Shown here: positions 63,234 to 64,000 of the stretch, piece after piece
Numbering within the stretch: the stretch's first letter is position 1
Layout of the letters: every line of letters starts with the position of its first letter
NCBI GenBank assembly: GCA_946811185.2
Contig: OX328096.1
Span: forward strand, 50,234,252 to 50,298,251
DNA: 64,000 bases
Direction: 5' to 3'
Origin: Hippopus hippopus
Taxonomy: Eukaryota > Mollusca > Bivalvia > Cardiida > Cardiidae
The notes under the pieces: generated by a model
What the model was told of the DNA's origin: nothing
The model's database searches: none
Seen by the model: the letters and a program-made list of their open reading frames with translations, nothing else
Program-made: the position numbers and the translations under genes

Positions 63234-64000
63234 TTAGCTCACCTGAGCACAACGTGCTCAAGGGGAGCTTTTAGGATCACCCAGTGTCCGTCGTGCGTCG
63301 TCAACAATTCTTTAAACATCATCTCCTCCTAAACCGCTTGGCCAATTTGGATCAAACTTGGCTGGAATGTTCCTTGGGAGGTCCTCTTTAAAAATTGTTC
63401 ACAGAATTTGATTTCATCAAAAACTGGTTGCCATGGCAACCAAATGGAATTTTCTAAGAATTCTTTAAATATCTTCTCCTCTGAAACCGCTGGTCAGATT
63501 TTGAAATAATTTCACAGAGATGTTCCTTGGGTGACCCTTCTCAAAAATTGTTCGCAAAATTTTGATCCGTCGAGAAACATGGCTCTGGTGACTGGGGGCT
63601 ACTTGCACTATACGGCCATGAAGAAAATCTCAAAAATTCTTCTTCTCTGAAACGGCTGGTCAGATTTTGAAATAATTTCACAGAGATGTTCCTTGGGTGA
63701 CCCTTTCCAAAAACTGTTTGCGAAATTTTGATCCGTCAAGAAACATGGCTCTGGTGAATGGGGGCTACTTGCACTATACAGAAATTAAGAAATTCTTAAA
63801 AATTCTTGTTCTCTGAAACGGCTGGTCAGATTTTGAAATAATTTGACAGAGATGTTCCTTGGGTGACCCTTTTCAAAAATTGTTTGCTAAGTTTTGATCA
63901 GTAAAGAAACATGGCTCTGGTGACTTGGGGCTACTTGCACTATACGGCCATGAAGAAAATCTTAAAAAGTCTTCTTCTCTGAAAAGGCTGGTCAGATTTT
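63234..64000 (+). mobile_element. array element O (~166-bp units), running off the window
   Basis: The start TTTTTAGCTCACCTGAGCAC holds the hairpin GAGCACAACGTGCTC (63245-63259). After a lead, units start at GAAACGGCTGGTCAGATTTT boxes at 63483, 63649, 63815 and 63981, exactly 166 bp apart. Each contains GATGTTCCTTGGGTGACCC and CATGGCTCTGGTGA. The lead's TGGCTGGAATGTTCCTTGGG is a diverged unit. Confidence 0.85.

Overview
This window looks like nuclear DNA of an animal, most likely a bivalve mollusc. It is AT-rich and has long introns with GT/AG splice sites, two recognisable mariner transposons, tRNA-derived SINEs with 13-bp target duplications, and minisatellite-bearing elements capped by short hairpins. 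There are no bacterial operons, no rRNA genes and no CRISPR arrays. The bivalve assignment is inference from repeat style; the animal assignment is firm.

Only one host gene is supported. Five plus-strand exons between 41660 and 57666 splice in consistent phases into the N-terminal part of a FAM149-family protein. They contain the DUF3719 region with the hallmark FPHLRILGRQ motif. Relatives of FAM149B1 are linked to cilia. The introns are stuffed with transposons, and the gene runs on past the window.

The rest is a dense mobile-element landscape. The dominant item is a ~220-bp element, here called TTAA-A. It has CCCTTTACC-type ends, TTAA target duplications and a ~65-bp near-perfect palindrome at its centre. 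About 70 copies or fragments, in both orientations, fill roughly a fifth of the window. TTAA-A orientation is given as + when the copy starts CCCTTTACCACACAAT and ends GGTAAAGAG, and - for the reverse. Other TTAA-flanked families are B (centre GATCAGACTGCACA...), C (ends AGGCCCAGTAG), D (ends GGTCTACGGCCCC), E (ends GGATAGGGCACCC), and two longer CpG-rich elements I and L whose ends share GGCT-GGT-CA. All would suit piggyBac-like (or Kolobok-like) transposition, but no TTAA-type transposase gene is present.

A further family, G, has ATATGAGCCATGCTCTG ends and an internal GC-rich hairpin. Five elements carry tandem arrays (periods about 146, 156, 160, 166 and 230 bp). An ~120-bp satellite shows dimeric organisation. 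Two SINE families are present.

Layout. 1-10 kb: A and B copies, mariner M1 nested in C1, mariner M2, element D, the satellite. 10-20 kb: A copy split by mariner M3, itself split by E; array element F; G copies; SINEs. 20-33 kb: A copies, element I in G, two nested array elements, a G copy hit by a SINE and by A. 33-41 kb: sparse, with foldback K, element L and late A copies. 41-58 kb: FAM149 exons and A-rich introns. 58-64 kb: two array elements and more A copies.

The elements interact mainly by nesting, which gives a relative insertion order. I see no autonomous transposon with an intact reading frame and no tRNA, rRNA or defence system. Boundaries of degenerate copies are approximate (about 10-20 bp).
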